Assembly (NCBI GenBank): GCA_964652825.1
Contig: CAZZCU010000001.1
Location: 1-64,000, forward strand
Length of the DNA: 64,000 nucleotides
Reading direction: 5' to 3'
Source of the DNA: CAZZCU01 sp964652825
GTDB taxonomy: Bacteria > Bdellovibrionota_B > Oligoflexia > Oligoflexales > CAZZCU01
Positions 26,452 through 35,894 of this stretch are shown piece by piece. The notes under the pieces were generated by a model that saw nothing but the letters and a program-made list of their open reading frames with translations, did not search any database and was not told the origin of the DNA. Both the position numbers and the translations under genes were made by a program. Within the stretch, counting starts at the first letter, position 1, and every line of letters starts with the position of its first letter.

Positions 26452-27792
26452 ATGACACGTAGTCCGGTTATTCACGTGGTTGGTGGCGGCTTGGCCGGAA
26501 GCGAAGTGGCATGGCAGGCACTGAACGCTGGCATTCGCGTCGTGATGCATGAGATGCGACCAACCACCTCCACGGCGGCGCATCAAACCGATGGTCTTGC
26601 TGAGTTAGTCTGCTCAAATTCATTGAAATCCATGTCTCCTGATTCGGCACCAGGACAACTCAAGCAGGAAATGCGTGCGTTGAATTCTCTGGTCCTCCAA
26701 GCAGCCGGCAAGGCACAAATTCCCGGAGGGCAGGCTCTAACTGTTGATCGCCAGATCTTCTCGGAATTCATTACACAGACCCTGCACAATCACCCGAATT
26801 TTGAATTGCGCCGAGAAAAAATCGTGGCCTTGCCCAGCGCGGCGGAAGCCGCCGCCGAGCAAGCCTTATGGGTGATCGCCACTGGTCCGTTGACCGCACC
26901 GGAACTAGCGAATCACCTGGCTGAAATCGCCGGCGGCGCACAACGTTTGTATTTTTATGATGCCATCGCTCCTATTCTTGACGCCGACAGTATCGATCGC
27001 AGCATCGCGTTTCGCGCCGATCGTTATGACAAAGGTGATGGGGATGGTGACTATTTAAATCTGCCGTTCACCAAAGAAGAATATGAAACCTTTATTGACG
27101 CCGTGGCAGCGGCGGAAAAAATGCCTCTGCACGCCTTTGAAGAGACAAAATATTTTGAAGCCTGCCTGCCGATCGAAGTCATGCTTGAACGAGGACGTGA
27201 GACTTTGCGGTTTGGTCCAATGAAGCCGGTGGGTCTGACTGATCCGCGTACTGGTCGTTGGCCGTATGCCGCCATTCAATTGCGCATGGAGAACGTCGAA
27301 GGCACGATGTACAGCATGGTTGGCTTTCAAACTAAAATGAAATGGCCGGATCAAAAGCGAGTATTCTCTTTGGTGCCGGGTCTGAAAAACGTCGAGTTTT
27401 TGCGGTACGGCTCCGTACATCGCAATACTTATATTAAAAGTCCGGAAGTATTGGCGCCGGATTTTTCTTGTCGCAATGCACCGCATGTTTTTGTCGCGGG
27501 GCAGCTGACAGGTGTCGAGGGTTATTCGGAATCATCAGCCATCGGTATTCTTGCCGGTCGCGCCGCCGTAGCACGCATGAAAGGCGAATCCTTCCGATTG
27601 CCACCGGCCCAATCAGTCATCGGTGCTTTAGGTCATTACGTTACCTTTGGCAACAAAGGCGAATTCCAACCGATGAACGCCAATCTTGGACTGCTGCCGC
27701 CTATTCCCAAACAAAAGAACCAAAGCAAAGCTGAACGTAAGGCATTACAGTGCCGCCAGGCGCAGGCGGCTTTCACCGAGTATCTACACTGA
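26452..27792 (+). CDS. trmFO: Folate/FAD-dependent tRNA (uracil-54-C5)-methyltransferase
   Basis: The 446-residue flavoprotein methylates U54 in the tRNA T-loop using methylenetetrahydrofolate. The FAD motif GGGLAGSEVAWQ is at the N-terminus. TrmFO-specific stretches AELVCSNSLKS, PGGQALTVDR, YDAIAPILDADSID, RYDKGDGDGDYLNLPF and FVAGQLTGVEGYSESSAIG are all present, and the length is typical. Starts with ATG. It converges on the methyltransferase gene 12 nt downstream. Confidence 0.96.
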   Translation: MTRSPVIHVVGGGLAGSEVAWQALNAGIRVVMHEMRPTTSTAAHQTDGLAELVCSNSLKSMSPDSAPGQLKQEMRALNSLVLQAAGKAQIPGGQALTVDRQIFSEFITQTLHNHPNFELRREKIVALPSAAEAAAEQALWVIATGPLTAPELANHLAEIAGGAQRLYFYDAIAPILDADSIDRSIAFRADRYDKGDGDGDYLNLPFTKEEYETFIDAVAAAEKMPLHAFEETKYFEACLPIEVMLERGRETLRFGPMKPVGLTDPRTGRWPYAAIQLRMENVEGTMYSMVGFQTKMKWPDQKRVFSLVPGLKNVEFLRYGSVHRNTYIKSPEVLAPDFSCRNAPHVFVAGQLTGVEGYSESSAIGILAGRAAVARMKGESFRLPPAQSVIGALGHYVTFGNKGEFQPMNANLGLLPPIPKQKNQSKAERKALQCRQAQAAFTEYLH

Positions 27793-27804
27793 TTTTCGGC
27801 CTAT

Positions 27805-28386
27805 TTATTTAACGCACTTGATCACAATTGCCGGCGGCACGTTGGAAAAAACGGATTTTTTTGCAACGTGCGCATAGTCGGCATACAGGCGTTGCCTAAG
27901 AAGACGAATTTTAGGCAAGTAGTAGGTATGATGATAAACAAAGGTACGAAAACAGCCGCCGTTCTTTAGCAGCTGTATTGTCTCCAGCAAAGTTTGTTCG
28001 ACTGATTGCCAGGGCATCAGTGAAAATGGCAGACCGGAAACCACCAAATCAACATTGCCGGCCAATTCGGGTAAATGACGCAAAAGATGCTCGGCGCGAT
28101 CTTCGACCACTTCAATGCCAGGGAAGCTATCTTCCAGATGTCGACGAAAAGCCACATTCGGCTCAATGGCAATATAGCGACAATCCGGACGCTTTCTCGC
28201 AAAAAGATGTCGGGTGAAGGAACCAGTCCCCGGCCCATACTCAACTATACAATCCAAGCGACCCAAATCAATGTCGCCAAGCATCGCCAAAGCCAATGCC
28301 GACGACGACGGTACGATAGAGCCAACTTCGAGGGGGTTCTTTATAAATTGCTTAAAGAATTTCAACTTGTCCGCACGGACGCTCAT
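27805..28386 (-). CDS. PmtA-like phospholipid N-methyltransferase (SAM-dependent)
   Basis: The 193-residue protein opens with the PmtA-type stretch FFKQFIKNPLEVGSIVPSS. The SAM loop follows as VEYGPGTGSFTRH, then IAIEPN and VSGLPFSLMP. PmtA enzymes methylate phosphatidylethanolamine towards phosphatidylcholine at the inner membrane. An rRNA-adenine-dimethylase-like activity is an alternative. The ATG overlaps the stop of the sulfatase-fold gene as ATGA. The lipid role is inferred from family and context. Confidence 0.8.
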   Translation of the reverse strand: MSVRADKLKFFKQFIKNPLEVGSIVPSSSALALAMLGDIDLGRLDCIVEYGPGTGSFTRHLFARKRPDCRYIAIEPNVAFRRHLEDSFPGIEVVEDRAEHLLRHLPELAGNVDLVVSGLPFSLMPWQSVEQTLLETIQLLKNGGCFRTFVYHHTYYLPKIRLLRQRLYADYAHVAKKSVFSNVPPAIVIKCVK

Positions 28387-30281
28387 TCTAACAACCGTTC
28401 CACTTCTTCAACACGATGCGCTTTTCTAATATCACTGAAAATCCGAGATATCGGTGGATTAGAGCGAATAACACCAAGCCATTCGCGCAGTGTCGCGGAT
28501 TCCGTGGCCTTTATCAAATTCGATAACTGGGATGGATCCACTGCCAGATCATAATAACCGATACCCGCTCGATAACCCGCAGTAAAACGTTTGGAGCCGC
28601 GTATAAGCGTAAATGCGGGTTCAAACACCACCTTCGCATCATTACTATTCGTGCAAATGATCCATCTGTTGTTGGCAATGGGGCGCAGAAGTGATGAGCC
28701 ATCCATATGATCGAGCAACTGGCGATTCACCGAATCATCCCAAATATTTACGGCATCGAGAATCGTCGGCAGCACATCCAGATTGCTGACATTAATATCA
28801 ATATTATTTTTCAGATTTCGCACTGCCTCGGGGCGCTCCGTCAACCAACGCTGCGGGATCTTAACCAGGAAAGGTATATTCAAAATTTCATCATAGGGAT
28901 TTACGGCGCGATTGAGTCCGCGAGCCGCCTGCGGAAGATCGCCATGATCACTGGTCACGACTATAAGAGTGTTATCGTAGCGGCCCGTTTCTCTAAGAGT
29001 GCTAATGATACCCTCAAAAACCTTATCGGAAATATACAAAGCGTTTTCAAAAGCACCGCCTCGTTGCGGTTGAGTTGTTAACTCAGTGCTGGATGCTTGA
29101 AACGGACCATGCATTGCATTGGTGTTAAACAAAGCAAACATACGCGTATCAATATCAGCAGCCCTGATTTCTTTCAGATAAGCCCTAAGCGCGACGAGAT
29201 CGTCCATTCCTAAATCATTAACGATCTTTCCATGCATCGTTTCTTGATCTTGATAAACATCAAGGCTTTTAGTTTTCAGAAAATCGGGCATCCCGACGTA
29301 ACCTAACTTTTGGCTACTAACGAAAACAGTACGCATACCAATTTTTTTCAACCAATCCCAGATCAAGGGCGCGTAATAAAGATCAGTGTATGTACGAGCC
29401 GAACTTACCGAAGTAAAAAGCGCGGGCATGCTGATATCGGTAAACATCGAGGTGGTAAAAGCTTTCGTAAACACCATCGACGATTCTTTTTCTTCTTCGA
29501 GCCAAGCCGCAACAAACGGCATGTTGCGTTCTTTGCCGCCGTAAAAGGACAACCCTTCCTTGCCCCAAGACTCCATCAGAATAATCACAACGTCGATAGC
29601 AGCTGGTGACATCTGTGGTGATGTGCGAATGGTCTGCCGCATCTGACTCGCACCATAGGGGCCGGTCAATGTTTTTTTGGGCTTCGTCGTACTTAGACCC
29701 TTGATAGCGGTAAACACCGAAGTATCAAGCGGGAGTCGGTACGCCACGAAATAAACATGCGACTGATGCAAGGCCATTAGAATCAGCGCGAACAAACCCA
29801 CAATTTTAAATGCTTGTTTACGATCGAAACGAATCGATTGGAAAGTACGGCCCGGCCACCAGATGAAAACAAACAGCAACAAGGTGACGAAGAATATCAC
29901 GCTGTTGTAACCGACAAAATACGAATTGATGTAATCGATCCAGTTGGATGCTTTGTCGTTCATAAAACGCAACATCCAAACCGTCGTGTACTCGCCCATA
30001 TCCATATACAAGCGATAATTGGAAACCACCATGGTCGCGAGCATGGCGCCAATGATTAGCGCGAAAAGGCCCGCTAGACGCCGTGGTATCAATTGCTGCA
30101 GTCGAGCGACAAAAAACCAGATCAGAACGGATATACCGATACCGGCAAAGTAAGTGATGCGAAAGACTTTTGGCCTCGGCCCAAAAACGCCGAGCGCCAA
30201 ATCAAAAAGCAGCAGCAACACGGCAGTCAACAGCCATGGTTGCGATAGCCAACGTCTGATCTGATCAAGCTTGATCGTCAC
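28383..30281 (-). CDS. LtaS/MdoB-type membrane sulfatase-fold transferase
   Basis: The product of about 632 residues has roughly five N-terminal membrane helices (to residue 190) and an extracytoplasmic alkaline-phosphatase-fold domain. Metal and nucleophile positions can be seen: LMESWG, the Thr-rich AFTTSMFTDISMPALF, and SDHGDLPQ. A NTNAMHGPF stretch also fits LtaS/phosphoglycerol transferase proteins. It should move a phospholipid headgroup onto a periplasmic glycan or lipid. The GTG at 30281 has AGGGG 8 nt upstream. An earlier GTG at 30290 is too near that site. The substrate is unknown. Confidence 0.85.
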   Translation of the reverse strand: MTIKLDQIRRWLSQPWLLTAVLLLLFDLALGVFGPRPKVFRITYFAGIGISVLIWFFVARLQQLIPRRLAGLFALIIGAMLATMVVSNYRLYMDMGEYTTVWMLRFMNDKASNWIDYINSYFVGYNSVIFFVTLLLFVFIWWPGRTFQSIRFDRKQAFKIVGLFALILMALHQSHVYFVAYRLPLDTSVFTAIKGLSTTKPKKTLTGPYGASQMRQTIRTSPQMSPAAIDVVIILMESWGKEGLSFYGGKERNMPFVAAWLEEEKESSMVFTKAFTTSMFTDISMPALFTSVSSARTYTDLYYAPLIWDWLKKIGMRTVFVSSQKLGYVGMPDFLKTKSLDVYQDQETMHGKIVNDLGMDDLVALRAYLKEIRAADIDTRMFALFNTNAMHGPFQASSTELTTQPQRGGAFENALYISDKVFEGIISTLRETGRYDNTLIVVTSDHGDLPQAARGLNRAVNPYDEILNIPFLVKIPQRWLTERPEAVRNLKNNIDINVSNLDVLPTILDAVNIWDDSVNRQLLDHMDGSSLLRPIANNRWIICTNSNDAKVVFEPAFTLIRGSKRFTAGYRAGIGYYDLAVDPSQLSNLIKATESATLREWLGVIRSNPPISRIFSDIRKAHRVEEVERLLE

Positions 30282-30350
30282 AAAGGACACCCCTGGTTTC
30301 TACACGAATCAAAGCTTTGAATGTAGCAGAAGAGTATTTAGTAGGCCAAG

Positions 30351-31109
30351 TTATTTGCCGCCATCTACTAGGCGGACAAACTCATCGACTTTCAGTGAAG
30401 CACCACCAACTAGGCCGCCATCAATATCTGACTCAGCAAGCAAGCCGGCAATATTATCCGGCTTAACACTGCCACCATAGAGAATGCGGATTGATTGCGC
30501 TTTCGCAGCAAACAGCTCAGTCAAGAGACCGCGAATCAGTGCATGTACTTCTTGTGCTTGAGCGTTCGTCGCGGTCAAGCCAGTGCCGATCGCCCACACA
30601 GGTTCATAAGCAATTACCAGATCCTTTGGATCGACAACGCCGGCCAGCGCCGCACGTATCTGCGTCGTAACAACAGCGGCGGTTTTGCCAGCCTCACGCT
30701 CGACACGTGTCTCACCCACGCAGACGATAGGTAAAATTCCCTGTTGCAAACAAGCCAGCAACTTTTTATTCACTGTCGTATCTGTTTCACCAAAATACTG
30801 GCGTCGCTCGCTGTGCCCGATCAACGTCGCCGTCACACCTAAATCCTTGAGCATGCCGATTGAAATCTCACCGGTAAAAGCGCCCGAAGCTTCAAAATGC
30901 ACGTTTTGCGCCGCAATGCGAACGCCAAGTGGCCCACCAACAGCCTGAGCAGTTGCCAATAATGTGTAAGGCGCGGCGACTAGTACTTCGGTTTTCGCGA
31001 TATCAACGGCTGTGATCAAAGATGCAAAATCACGGAAAAAACTTTGTACCTCTTCCGTGTTTTTATGCATTTTCCAGTTGCCAGCGATTAACGTCGAGCG
31101 AGCTGACAT
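30351..31109 (-). CDS. tpiA: Triosephosphate isomerase
   Basis: The 252-residue glycolytic enzyme has NWKMHKN near the N-terminus, the catalytic His in IGHSERRQYFGET, the catalytic Glu in VIAYEPVWAIGTGLTA, and LYGGSVKPDN with GLVGGASL at the phosphate site. GGGAG precedes the ATG. It is 31 nt after pgk on the same strand and is probably cotranscribed. Confidence 0.97.
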   Translation of the reverse strand: MSARSTLIAGNWKMHKNTEEVQSFFRDFASLITAVDIAKTEVLVAAPYTLLATAQAVGGPLGVRIAAQNVHFEASGAFTGEISIGMLKDLGVTATLIGHSERRQYFGETDTTVNKKLLACLQQGILPIVCVGETRVEREAGKTAAVVTTQIRAALAGVVDPKDLVIAYEPVWAIGTGLTATNAQAQEVHALIRGLLTELFAAKAQSIRILYGGSVKPDNIAGLLAESDIDGGLVGGASLKVDEFVRLVDGGK

Positions 31110-31139
31110 AATGTGTGATCTCCCTACCGGCTTTACGAT

Positions 31140-32327
31140 TTATTTGGCCAACACGCGCAAACCTGGCAACGTTTTACCTTCGAGATATTCCAACGATGCA
31201 CCACCGCCCGTTGAGATATGTGAAATTCTGGCGGCAACACCCGCCTTGTTCACGGCAGCAACACTATCGCCACCGCCGACAATGGTCTCGCCCGGGCATT
31301 CAGCTAACGCGTGCGCAATACCAAACGAACCTTTGGCAAACGCCGGCCACTCGAACACACCCATCGGCCCATTCCATAAAACCGTACCAGATTTACGAAT
31401 AATGTTGGCGTAACGCTCCACGGTCCGCGGGCCGATATCAAGACCGATTTGACCTTCCTTGAAAGCAACGGAATTAATGTTGATCGGCGTTGCGTTGGCC
31501 TCAAATACCGTGGCGGCCACATGATCCACGGGCAACTCAATATTAACCTTGCGCGCCTCGGCGTTGCGGTAAATCGACGCAACCATATCCATCTTGTCAT
31601 CTTCGGTCTTGGATGCGCCGATATCAACACCGCGAAATTTGAGGAACGTATAGGCCATGGCCCCACCGACCAGCAAATTATTGCATTTGGACATCAGATT
31701 CAAAATGACCCCAATTTTATCTGAAACCTTGGAGCCACCCATCACCGTGGTAAACGGCGGCTTTGGATGCATCAGCGTCGTATTGAGTGCAGCGATCTCT
31801 TTTTCTATCAATAGCCCCGCTGCGCGTTGCGCGGGCGCGAGTTGTTCGGCCGCACCGGTCACCGAAGCATGTGCGCGATGAACGGTACCAAAAGCATCAT
31901 TAACATAAAAATCAAAGCCATGAATCAAACTGGCGGCAAAATCCGGCGAATTTTTTTCTTCGCCAGGATGAAAACGCAGATTTTCCAGCAAAATAAATTG
32001 ATTCTTTCCGATTGTGTCCAGCATCCTTGCTGCCGGCTCTTGCGCGTAATCGGTCACGAACACAACTTCGCGATCCAAAAGCGTCGCCAGTTTCGCTCCT
32101 ACCGGCTCCACCGAATATTCGGGATCCGGTCTGCCTTTAGGCCGACCCAAATGCGTTGCGATTACCAATTTAGGCGTGCGCTCAAGGATATATTTAATTG
32201 TGGGAATCGCCGCGTCGATACGAGTCGTATCCGTAATAACGCCATCTTCAATCGGCACATTTAAATCAAGGCGCAAAAAAACTTTCTTGCCTTCGATCTG
32301 GAGATCTTGGAGCGTGCGCAACTGCAT
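31140..32327 (-). CDS. pgk: Phosphoglycerate kinase
   Basis: The 395-residue enzyme transfers phosphate between 1,3-bisphosphoglycerate and ADP. It shows VFLRLDLNVPIEDG, THLGRPKGRPD, LENLRFHPGEEKN, VNDAFGTVHRAHAS, VMGGSKVSDKIGV and the C-terminal GGGDSVAAV with ISTGGGASLE. Complete and of normal length. AAAGGGAAG stands before the ATG. First gene of the pgk-tpiA unit. Confidence 0.98.
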   Translation of the reverse strand: MQLRTLQDLQIEGKKVFLRLDLNVPIEDGVITDTTRIDAAIPTIKYILERTPKLVIATHLGRPKGRPDPEYSVEPVGAKLATLLDREVVFVTDYAQEPAARMLDTIGKNQFILLENLRFHPGEEKNSPDFAASLIHGFDFYVNDAFGTVHRAHASVTGAAEQLAPAQRAAGLLIEKEIAALNTTLMHPKPPFTTVMGGSKVSDKIGVILNLMSKCNNLLVGGAMAYTFLKFRGVDIGASKTEDDKMDMVASIYRNAEARKVNIELPVDHVAATVFEANATPININSVAFKEGQIGLDIGPRTVERYANIIRKSGTVLWNGPMGVFEWPAFAKGSFGIAHALAECPGETIVGGGDSVAAVNKAGVAARISHISTGGGASLEYLEGKTLPGLRVLAK

Positions 32328-32415
32328 AAAACTTCCCTTTCACCGGCGATGTGACTAGACTGATGTGGATAGCACTAGCGTCCTCGAATCGCAACCTCTG
32401 AGAGTCGGAAAAATC

Positions 32416-33387
32416 GTGCAAAAACATCTTTTTATCCTCGATCCTCTAACGTCGCTGAATCTGACATTGGACAGCAGTCTACGTATGGCATTTGCGCTTA
32501 CCAAAGCCGGCTGCGAGGTATATGCGTGTCAAAATGAGCACGTAAGCTGGCGTTCACATCAACCAACTGCGACGACACAAGGCGCGTTGTTGCAATTTGG
32601 CGATCAGGTCGGCGAGTTGCGCTTCGCCGCACCACAAAAAATGGCTCTAGATGAATTCGTTGCGATTCATATGCGCAAGGATCCGCCATTTGATATGAAC
32701 TACATCGCTACTACCTGGCTGCTTGATAGCGTCGCACCAAAGACGCTGATCTTTAATGCACCGCAAGCACTGCGCGGTTTGAACGAAAAACTCGCCACTC
32801 TGCTTTTCCCCGAAGAAACCAGCGATGCCATTGTCAGCAGTGATCCCGAAATTCTTTTGGAGTTTATTGAAAGTCGTTGTCACGGCGACGCTGTATTAAA
32901 ACCTCTGAACTTATACGGCGGCCGCGGTGTTCAACGTCTTAAACTCAACAGTTCACCGCTTGAGCGACGCCAGTTACTGACCCAGCTGCGACAAGAAACC
33001 GACAACGGCAAGAGCATGCGCCTCATACAACCTTTTAACAGCAAAATTTTTGATGGCGAAGTACGGTGCTTTGCTTTCGCCGGCACGCCGCTGGCATGGT
33101 GCCTCAAACGCCCGGCACCCGGTAATTTCCTAGCCAACACTGCAGCTGGCGCAACGCTGGAGCCGTACCAACCAAGCTCGCAAGAAAAACAGCGTGTCGA
33201 AAAAGTCGCTCAGCATCTGCTGAAACGCGGAGTGTATGTTGTTGGTTTTGATGTGATTGGCGGCTTGATTTCGGAAATTAATATCACCAGTCCCCGTCTG
33301 CTTGTAGGTAAGGGCGATGATAGCCAATATTATGATGACTTTGCGCGCCGCGTTTTGGACGTGGTAAAAAAGCACCCTATAGCTTGA
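32416..33387 (+). CDS. Glutathione synthetase-like ATP-grasp ligase
   Basis: The roughly 323-residue protein resembles GshB throughout: a start of the FILDPLTSLNLTLDSSLRM kind, FLLRKDPPFDM-like MRKDPPFDMNYI, VLKPLNLYGGRGVQRL at the ATP-grasp loop, IQPFNSKIFDGEVRCF, and INITSPRLL near the C-terminus. GshB joins Gly to gamma-Glu-Cys. No gshA is in the window. The GTG at 32416 gives the expected N-terminus and the GTG at 32365 only adds unmatched residues. Confidence 0.85.
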   Translation: MQKHLFILDPLTSLNLTLDSSLRMAFALTKAGCEVYACQNEHVSWRSHQPTATTQGALLQFGDQVGELRFAAPQKMALDEFVAIHMRKDPPFDMNYIATTWLLDSVAPKTLIFNAPQALRGLNEKLATLLFPEETSDAIVSSDPEILLEFIESRCHGDAVLKPLNLYGGRGVQRLKLNSSPLERRQLLTQLRQETDNGKSMRLIQPFNSKIFDGEVRCFAFAGTPLAWCLKRPAPGNFLANTAAGATLEPYQPSSQEKQRVEKVAQHLLKRGVYVVGFDVIGGLISEINITSPRLLVGKGDDSQYYDDFARRVLDVVKKHPIA

Positions 33388-33452
33388 GCTATTCTCTCTT
33401 TCGGGTCACAATATACACACTTCGGTTTTGTTTCTTTGTGCAAGAGGTCAGC

Positions 33453-33782
33453 ATGAAAGCATGGCAATATAAATGGCAACCATTCGGTGCGGCGACTCTG
33501 AGTCTTTTTATCAGCTGCACGGCCTTAGCGACCGAGAACACCTTGATCTTCGATGCCAATGCGAAAGACGCCGCTCCGGAAGTCAGAGTTAAAAGCACCG
33601 TGCCCAAAACCGTGAGTCAGGCGCCGATTGCCATCGGTCCGACCAGAAAAAACACCGCCCCTGCCACACAGCCGACACCGGTTGTTAACGAAGCGGAGCC
33701 GGCGGTAAAATCAGCGCCCAGTCCGACGCCCGATGAGACGTCCTTGGAAAATGCCGCAGATAACCTCTACGGGGACGATTAG
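33453..33782 (+). CDS. Small exported Pro/Ala-rich protein
   Basis: The 109-residue product is not recognised. ATG at 33453 has AAGAGG upstream and starts a signal peptide ending TALA near residue 27. The mature chain is low complexity (Pro, Ala, Thr, Glu, Lys) and probably unstructured. It follows the GshB-like gene. Confidence 0.6.
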   Translation: MKAWQYKWQPFGAATLSLFISCTALATENTLIFDANAKDAAPEVRVKSTVPKTVSQAPIAIGPTRKNTAPATQPTPVVNEAEPAVKSAPSPTPDETSLENAADNLYGDD

Positions 33783-33885
33783 ATCCGTGGGGGAAATTCC
33801 GCCTAAATACGCACTTCTCTTCATTTTATAACCATCTGATTTTAAAGATAAAATTTATGCCTTTTCGGGGATAGTACTAAATCCC

Positions 33886-33912
33886 TAAAGTCCCCCGGCC
33901 AATAGTCGATAA
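33886..33912 (+). promoter_or_regulatory. Candidate sigma-28 (FliA) promoter
   Basis: TAAAGTCC (33886-33893), exactly 11 nt, then GTCGATAA (33905-33912). The textbook FliA consensus is TAAAGTTT-N11-GCCGATAA, so 13 of 16 positions agree with exact spacing. It would drive the matrixin lipoprotein gene with about 60 nt of leader. The rest of the interval 33783-33982 is AT-rich without other signals that I can call. Confidence 0.55.
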
Positions 33913-33982
33913 GAGTAATAGACCATCGGTATTAAGGGATTATTTTGTTTAGTAAATTCAGTGGGTTATAAACGGAGTGGTT

Positions 33983-34810
33983 ATGGTTGGTTTTAGCCTA
34001 AAATACTTCCTGATTATAGTAACGATTACGCTGACTTTCTCACAGTTTGTGGCGTGCGGATCGCAGCTGTATCAGGTGTCGATGCGTGACGATCACGATC
34101 TCGAAAAAGTCCCGAAAGCTGCAACGACTCCAGGCTCGCCAAGCTTTGGGATTCATGCACCTAATGGTTGGAACAAACTACCGATCGAATACAAAATCGG
34201 CGCTCATTTATCGACCGAGCAGTATAACTATCTTGTTGCCGCGATGAAAACCTGGGAAACCGCCATCGGCAAAAAGCTTTTTAATTATACTGGTCGCCAC
34301 AATATCGATGGCGACTCGTTCAAGGATCTTTACAGTTCGCTGGAAGATCGTATCAACGGTAACTATCTTGACGCCAACTGGTCTAAAACCAGCAAGCCAA
34401 GCGAGGTTTTGGCAACAACGATCTGGGATAACAATCCAAACAATGGCGGACGCATTGAAACCGCTGATATTCGCTTTAATACAGAATACTATTTAATCGG
34501 CGACAGTCTTCGTTTGCGCGCCAGCGAAGCCCAAGAAGTCGTTGATATGCAATCATTGGCTCTGCATGAACTCGGCCATTTTTTGGGCTTATCGCATGTT
34601 GGTTCCGAACATGACTCGTTATCGATTATGAACCCCCAATTATTTGTCGGTGAAGGTCTAACATCACGGCGCCTCTCCAAAGGCGACATCGAACGCATTC
34701 AAAAAATTTACGGCTGCAAAGACCAAGCCTGCGACATTGACGCCATCTACGAACAGTTGGAATTGAATATTGTCGAAGGGCTTGACGCACGTGGCTCGCA
34801 GAATCTGTAG
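33983..34810 (+). CDS. Matrixin-type zinc metalloprotease lipoprotein
   Basis: The 275-residue product has a lipoprotein signal ending QFVAC-G near residue 25. The zinc motif HELGHFLGLSHVGSEHD gives the three His ligands and the catalytic Glu. IMNP follows as the Met-turn. These mark an M10/matrixin-like metzincin anchored in the envelope and probably acting outside the cytoplasm. The ATG at 33983 has GGAG 5 nt upstream. A sigma-28-like promoter precedes it. Confidence 0.88.
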   Translation: MVGFSLKYFLIIVTITLTFSQFVACGSQLYQVSMRDDHDLEKVPKAATTPGSPSFGIHAPNGWNKLPIEYKIGAHLSTEQYNYLVAAMKTWETAIGKKLFNYTGRHNIDGDSFKDLYSSLEDRINGNYLDANWSKTSKPSEVLATTIWDNNPNNGGRIETADIRFNTEYYLIGDSLRLRASEAQEVVDMQSLALHELGHFLGLSHVGSEHDSLSIMNPQLFVGEGLTSRRLSKGDIERIQKIYGCKDQACDIDAIYEQLELNIVEGLDARGSQNL

Positions 34811-34821
34811 CCTCTTAGTTT

Positions 34822-34850
34822 GAGATCCTTCGCCTTTGGCTCAGGATCTC
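34822..34850. repeat. Short inverted repeat, second family
   Basis: GAGATCCT and AGGATCTC are perfect 8-bp arms. An inner GCC-TTT-GGC stem fills the middle. The CCTTCGCC ... GCTCAGGAT frame also occurs at 5183-5242. It lies 11 nt past the matrixin gene and lacks a T-run. Confidence 0.55.
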
Positions 34851-34929
34851 CCAGCTTACTAATCAGCTTGATCCTGGTGCGCGCATCGACGATGATGAGC
34901 GAACAGCCAGGAATCAGCAAAGGTAAGCG

Positions 34930-35757
34930 ATGCTTCGCATTTTCCAGTTTCTTATAATAGCTACCATCTGTTTGCGCGCGCATGCCGCTTATAGTGAACC
35001 CGTTGGCTTTCTGTTCTTTGGGGACTCCGGCAACGCCAATCAAACCCAGAAAAACGTTGCCGCCAGCATGGTACGCTTCTGCCATACGATGGCTTGCCAG
35101 TTTGTTTTGGGTCTTGGCGATAACTTCTATCCTCACGGCGTTAAAGATGTGGATGATCCGCAGTTTCAGGAAAAATTTGAGGCCCCCTATGCGGCTCTCG
35201 GCTTGGTCTTTTATCCAACCTTCGGTAATCATGATTATGACGGCAACATTCAGGCGCAATTGGACTATTCCAGTCGCTCAAAATTATGGGCGTTTACAGC
35301 GCCGTATTATCAATTTAATCGCGCCAATGTCGATTTTTTCGCCATCGATACCGAAGACTTTTCGTTCGCGCAATTCTCCTGGTTGAACAACGCGCTCGCC
35401 CGCTCAAAAGCCACATGGAAGATTATTTATGGACATCGGCCCGTGTATTCATATGGCAATCACGGACATTCGTATGAATTATGGTTTTGGTTGTTACCGT
35501 TACTACATTGGTATGACGTCGACTTTTACATCGCCGGCCATGATCACAACCGACAGGTAATCCGCGGCAAAAACACGATGCACCTCGTCAGTGGTGCGGC
35601 CAGCGATCCGACCACGAAACTCGCCGCCTCGGAAAGCGCCTTGTTCAGCAAAATCGGTCCTGGTTTTGGTTTCCTGCTGATTGATGATGATACGGCGCAG
35701 ATCAAAATGGTGGATGGAGCGGGCAATATTGATTTCGAGCATTCACTAACCAAATAA
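34930..35757 (+). CDS. Exported calcineurin-type phosphatase (purple acid phosphatase-like)
   Basis: The 275-residue protein has a signal peptide ending RAHA near residue 19 and the five metallophosphatase blocks: FFGDSGN, GLGDNFYPHG, FGNHDYDG, YGHRPVYS, and AGHDHNRQV. These bind two metal ions, and the order and size resemble tartrate-resistant acid phosphatases. It should hydrolyse phosphate esters in the periplasm. The substrate is unknown. Confidence 0.9.
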   Translation: MLRIFQFLIIATICLRAHAAYSEPVGFLFFGDSGNANQTQKNVAASMVRFCHTMACQFVLGLGDNFYPHGVKDVDDPQFQEKFEAPYAALGLVFYPTFGNHDYDGNIQAQLDYSSRSKLWAFTAPYYQFNRANVDFFAIDTEDFSFAQFSWLNNALARSKATWKIIYGHRPVYSYGNHGHSYELWFWLLPLLHWYDVDFYIAGHDHNRQVIRGKNTMHLVSGAASDPTTKLAASESALFSKIGPGFGFLLIDDDTAQIKMVDGAGNIDFEHSLTK

Positions 35758-35768
35758 AAATACAAGAT

Positions 35769-35815
35769 GGTGTTGGCTCGAGCTTTATTCCCCCTCTAAC
35801 TCTCGAACCAACACC
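35769..35815. terminator. Hairpin between convergent genes
   Basis: GGTGTTGG and CCAACACC, then TCGAG and CTCGA, pair with one C/A mismatch around a 19-nt loop. No T-run follows on either strand, so an intrinsic terminator is only possible. The position between two gene ends favours a transcript-end role. Confidence 0.4.
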
Positions 35816-35894
35816 GATCCTCCTACTGTCGCGGCCTATACAGATATTCACTGTACGTATGTTGTTGGCACGCGACTAAAGGCCATCGCAAAAA

